NCBI GenBank assembly: GCA_035686605.1
Contig: DASRZI010000395.1
Location: forward strand, 1-8,611
Origin: UBA11865 sp035686605
GTDB taxonomy: Bacteria > Chloroflexota > Anaerolineae > Promineifilales > Promineifilaceae
DNA length: 8,611 nucleotides
Direction: 5' to 3'
Part shown: positions 6,170 to 8,611 of the stretch, one piece after another
Layout of the letters: every line of letters begins with the position of its first letter
Position numbering within the stretch: the first letter of the stretch is position 1
Notes under the pieces: model-generated
What the model was told of the DNA's origin: nothing
Databases searched by the model: none
The model's input: the letters and a program-made list of their open reading frames with translations, nothing else
Program-made: the position numbers and the translations under genes

Positions 6170-6712
6170 ATGAGACGAAAGATTTCACTCTCATTAATGG
6201 TGTTGGTATTGATACTTCTCATCGTACCGGTTTTGTCGGCCAATGCCCAAAACAACGTAGGAACGATTCGCGGGATAGTTTATAACGATCTCAACGCCGA
6301 TGGTTACTGCGTCGGTACTGGCGAACCGGGACAGCAAGGCGTTCCCGTTGAATTCGTCTATGTCGCCAGCGGAACGACTGTACCGCTGCTAACAGGCGTG
6401 GATGGATCATATGGCATCGTCTCGATCACGCTTGGTACGTGGCGCGTTACTGTAAAACCGCCTGCTGGCTGGAGGGTCACATCCCAGGCCACACGAGAGG
6501 TAACATTAACCGATACCCTGCCCCTGGCTACGGGCATAGATTTCTGCATTACCCAGGCTCCCGCATCTGGCGGTGGAACAAGTCCGCCAGTTCTCCCTGA
6601 ATCTGGAGCAGGAATTGCGCCCGGCCTGATTGCCGCGGCACTCATGGGTGCGTCTCTTTTAGCTGCTGGGACAGGTGTTCTCTTAAATAGCCGGCGATCA
6701 AGCAAGCGCTAG
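6170..6712 (+). CDS. Small secreted SdrD-B-like surface protein with LPESG sorting signal
   Basis: A 180-residue exported protein, probably the substrate of the sortase upstream. MRRKISLSLMVLVLILLIVP...ANAQ is a signal peptide, probably cut after ANA or AQ near residue 25. Residues about 28-130 are one SdrD-B/Cna-B-like beta-sandwich, beginning GTIRGIVYNDLNADG with a calcium-site-like D-x-N-x-D-G, then a DGSYG turn and a WRVTVKPPAGW strand. Two cysteines (in DGYC and DFCI) could form a disulphide. The C-terminus is a complete cell-wall sorting signal: LPESG at 142-146, a hydrophobic segment (GLIAAALMGASLLAAGTGVLL) and a basic tail SRRSSKR. The mature domain is only about 115 residues, so it may be an anchor or cap instead of a large adhesin. 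It is preceded by a strong Shine-Dalgarno and followed by a terminator. Confidence 0.9.
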   Translation: MRRKISLSLMVLVLILLIVPVLSANAQNNVGTIRGIVYNDLNADGYCVGTGEPGQQGVPVEFVYVASGTTVPLLTGVDGSYGIVSITLGTWRVTVKPPAGWRVTSQATREVTLTDTLPLATGIDFCITQAPASGGGTSPPVLPESGAGIAPGLIAAALMGASLLAAGTGVLLNSRRSSKR

Positions 6713-7104
6713 CCACCTATCATTTCCAAATATCCTGAACAGTAGCGAGCATCCGCCTTCGTCGGATTGTTTTCTAGATTCACTTGCTGTCTGAAAATGA
6801 AAGCGGATGAATTGGATGTTGTCGGTTTTTACATATCAGCAATAATCGAACAGGCAGATTAGCATGATGCCGTTTGCTGTCTGAGAGAAGAGCAATATAA
6901 AAGCCGGTCAGCTGCTAGAACGCTGACCGGCTTTTTTTGTTAAGATTCCGTCATTTCACTTAGCAGAATTACTTTATCAATTGGGGTGGTCCTGATCTTT
7001 GAAAGACCCTGCCAGAGACCGCAAGAGAAGACACGTCCGCGTCTCTCAGCTCAAGCTGTAGCTAAAGCTGCAGCCAGCTATCTGACACTTACTGCTTTGA
7101 TGGT
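6713..7104. other. Convergent intergenic region between the sortase and ABC operons
   Basis: This 392-base spacer lies between two converging operons. No gene is supported; a plus-strand open frame at 6986-7216 is antisense to the permease end and has no domain. It contains the terminator at 6901-6938 and an 11-bp direct repeat TTGCTGTCTGA (6784-6794 and 6874-6884) of unknown meaning. I see no separate good terminator for the leftward ABC operon. Confidence 0.55.
6901..6938 (+). terminator. Strong rho-independent terminator of the sortase operon
   Basis: AAGCCGGTCAGC (6901-6912) pairs with GCTGACCGGCTT (6922-6933), a 12-bp GC-rich stem with a 9-base loop, followed by a run of seven T (6932-6938). 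This is a textbook intrinsic terminator for rightward transcripts. On the minus strand the stem is followed by TTTTATATTG (two flanking A-T pairs can extend the stem), so it may also stop the leftward ABC operon. Confidence 0.92.
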
Positions 7105-7884
7105 CTACTTGATGGAGCTCTTGAAAGCACGGTATCCGAGAAGCATGCCGAAGGCCAGGAAGATGGTGACCACTAGGAAGCAGAGCCACAATGGGATGGT
7201 ATCGACATTTGCCTGAGCATCTCCTGTGGCAAATGTCATCGTCCGCATACCGGTCACTACATAGGTCGTAGGATTGATCCGGGCTGCGATCTCCATCCAC
7301 CTGGGCATGGTTTCCAATGGATACAGGGCATTGCTGAGGAATAGCAGGGGTAGGTTGAGCATGAAAATCAACATGTGATAACCACCCGGACTGTCAGTCT
7401 TTGATGCTACGGCAATGGCGATTCCCGAGAACCCCAGCCCATAACCCGCCACAAGGATGAGACCACCAACCCAACCGGCTGGGTTATCGCTAAGTTGAGC
7501 GCCAATTAGAACGCCGACAATCATTATCACTATGGCCTGGAGCAGGCTCTTTGTCATCGAACTAAAAGCATTCCCCAAAAGAATGCTCATCCGGGGTATT
7601 GGAGCAGCCAGGTATTCTTTGACGATTCCCTGCAGTCGCTCGTTGAGCCATTCAGTACCACCGCCGATTGCCCCACCTAATGCTGTGAGGGCGATGATAC
7701 CGGGCAGCATAAAGTTAATATAGAAGTCCTCACCTCCGGGCGAAGCTGCTCCGAGCAAGCTTCCCATTCCCACTCCAAACAGAACGACCCATAATATGGG
7801 TTGAATAAGCATTCCGATAGCCTCGTCGGGGCTCGTGATGCTCTTTTGCATATGTTTACTCCAAAGGGTTATTGCCGCGCTCAT
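7105..7884 (-). CDS. ABC-2 type exporter permease (DrrB-like)
   Basis: A 259-residue integral membrane subunit of an ABC-2 family exporter. Six hydrophobic segments are visible at about residues 22-44, 54-76, 104-127, 136-160, 169-190 and 229-254. The amphipathic N-terminus and the segment MLIQPILWVVLFG match the DrrB/NodJ-type permeases, as do NALYPLETMPRWMEIAARINPTTYV between membrane segments 5 and 6. Together with the ATPase encoded upstream, it should form a two-subunit exporter for drugs, lipids or polysaccharide; the substrate cannot be read from the sequence. The start ATG (7882-7884) has GGAG (7893-7896) 8 bases upstream. The stop is 72 bases beyond the ATPase stop in the same direction, so the two genes form an operon. 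Confidence 0.92.
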   Translation of the reverse strand: MSAAITLWSKHMQKSITSPDEAIGMLIQPILWVVLFGVGMGSLLGAASPGGEDFYINFMLPGIIALTALGGAIGGGTEWLNERLQGIVKEYLAAPIPRMSILLGNAFSSMTKSLLQAIVIMIVGVLIGAQLSDNPAGWVGGLILVAGYGLGFSGIAIAVASKTDSPGGYHMLIFMLNLPLLFLSNALYPLETMPRWMEIAARINPTTYVVTGMRTMTFATGDAQANVDTIPLWLCFLVVTIFLAFGMLLGYRAFKSSIK

Positions 7885-7956
7885 AGGTGTTTCTCCATGA
7901 TTCTATTTGCTGTTATTACTATGCTGGGCGAAGGGTCCAGCACCATTCCAATGTCC

Positions 7957-8611
7957 CTAGTCTCTAAAGTGACGCCCGGTGTATTCCAGGAATACGTCCC
8001 CCAGGCTGGGCTTGGCTACCGAGATATCCTCAATGCGGAATTCTTTCTCTCCGGCGATGGTGACAATTTCGACCAGCCGCCTGTTGCCGGAATCGACCCC
8101 AATGTGGATCAAATCATCCACGGCCGAGATCTTCTGAGTATAAGGCAGCGCTTCGAGGGTTTCGACAAACAGGTCGGCGTTCCCCTGCCCTTCAATGTGG
8201 ATTACGTCGGCTCCCATCTTCTCGATCAGCTCTTTGGGAGTTCCTTCGGCCACAATCTTTCCATGATCGATGATGCCAACCCTGTCTGATATCAGCTCGG
8301 CTTCGTCCATATAGTGGGTGGTCAGCAATAAGGTTAAGCCCTTCTCTCTTTTAAGATACAGGATGTGTTCTCCCAGGCGGGACCGGCTCTGAGGGTCCAG
8401 GCCCAATGTAGGTTCGTCTAAGAAGAGCACATCGGGCTCGCTCATCAGTCCTCGAATCAATTCCAGTCGTCGTTTCATTCCACCGGAATAGGTCCGAATC
8501 TTGCGGTCGGCGGCGTCTTCAAGCTCAACCAGGGACAACAGTTCCTCTATCTTGGCCTGGCGCTTGCTCTTGCTCTGCCCATAAAGTTTTCCGTGGAAAT
8601 CCAGCGCTTTC
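7957..8611 (-). CDS. ABC exporter ATPase (DrrA-like), 5' end cut by window edge
   Basis: A partial ATP-binding subunit of the same exporter. The frame stays open to the window edge (217 residues visible, starting KALDFHGKLYG), so a TTG at 8538 is only an internal codon. Present are the ABC signature TYSGGMKRR, Walker B with catalytic glutamate (DVLFLDEPTLGLD) and the H-loop histidine in TTHYMDEAE. The Walker A motif and Q-loop lie beyond the edge. The C-terminal extension ends PSLGDVFLEYTGRHFRD, like the conserved C-terminus of DrrA-type ATPases (DVFL-x-x-TGR), which marks the daunorubicin-exporter subgroup. It should energise the downstream permease on the cytoplasmic face. The protein probably lacks about 100 N-terminal residues here. 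Confidence 0.93.
   Translation of the reverse strand, partial: KALDFHGKLYGQSKSKRQAKIEELLSLVELEDAADRKIRTYSGGMKRRLELIRGLMSEPDVLFLDEPTLGLDPQSRSRLGEHILYLKREKGLTLLLTTHYMDEAELISDRVGIIDHGKIVAEGTPKELIEKMGADVIHIEGQGNADLFVETLEALPYTQKISAVDDLIHIGVDSGNRRLVEIVTIAGEKEFRIEDISVAKPSLGDVFLEYTGRHFRD

Noticed and set aside
6784..6884. 11-bp direct repeat TTGCTGTCTGA as a mobile-element or attachment site
   Set aside because: There are only two short copies, with no integrase, transposase or terminal inverted repeats nearby; chance is sufficient.
7040..7080. AGCTG-rich stretch after the permease as a terminator
   Set aside because: The partial pairings are short and no T-tract follows on the minus strand.
7801..8289. 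Plus-strand open frame of 162 codons
   Set aside because: It is antisense to the ABC permease and ATPase genes, which have clear family motifs; it is a shadow frame.

Overview
This 8.6 kb window looks like a chromosomal segment of a Chloroflexota-type bacterium, most likely Anaerolineae-like. That is an inference from three things: a secreted protein with two PA14-like domains and an SH3b domain, a sortase paired with a small LPxSG surface protein, and a cobalamin-binding-type radical SAM protein with a C-terminal (C/U)(C/U)AEP tail. No rRNA, tRNA, CRISPR array or insertion sequence is visible.

Layout. The left part (about 1-2403) is transcribed leftward. It holds a membrane-associated SRPBCC-fold protein (278-1009) and a secreted PA14-PA14-SH3b protein (1243-2403), separated by a spacer with two strong inverted repeats. 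A 454-base spacer (2404-2857) separates this from a rightward block: a histidine phosphatase (2858-3562), a radical SAM protein (3704-5119), a membrane-anchored sortase (5256-6134) and its probable substrate, a small SdrD-B-like protein with an LPESG sorting signal (6170-6712). A strong rho-independent terminator (6901-6938) closes this block. The right end is a leftward drug/lipid-type ABC-2 exporter: the permease (7105-7884) and the ATPase (7957 to beyond the right edge).

The main discovery is the end of the radical SAM gene. Conventional translation stops at tandem TGA TGA (5072-5077) after ...MSESWY. In-frame reading continues as A-E-P-F-E-K-Q-Y-A-S-D-H-V and ends at TAG (5117-5119). Directly after the TGAs lies a two-part hairpin: a 6-bp lower stem, a 7-bp perfect upper stem and a GUA apical loop 20 nt beyond the second UGA. 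These are the geometry and loop-G properties of a bacterial SECIS element. The family this resembles carries a CUAEP or CCAEP tail, so here the tail would be UUAEP, with two adjacent selenocysteines. A standard gene caller would truncate the protein by 15 residues and lose its presumed redox centre.

The second theme is cell-surface display. The sortase and its LPESG substrate form a compact two-gene operon (35-bp gap, strong Shine-Dalgarno). The PA14/SH3b protein ends exactly in ...LPVTG, but has no membrane segment or basic tail, so it is probably secreted and not sortase-anchored.
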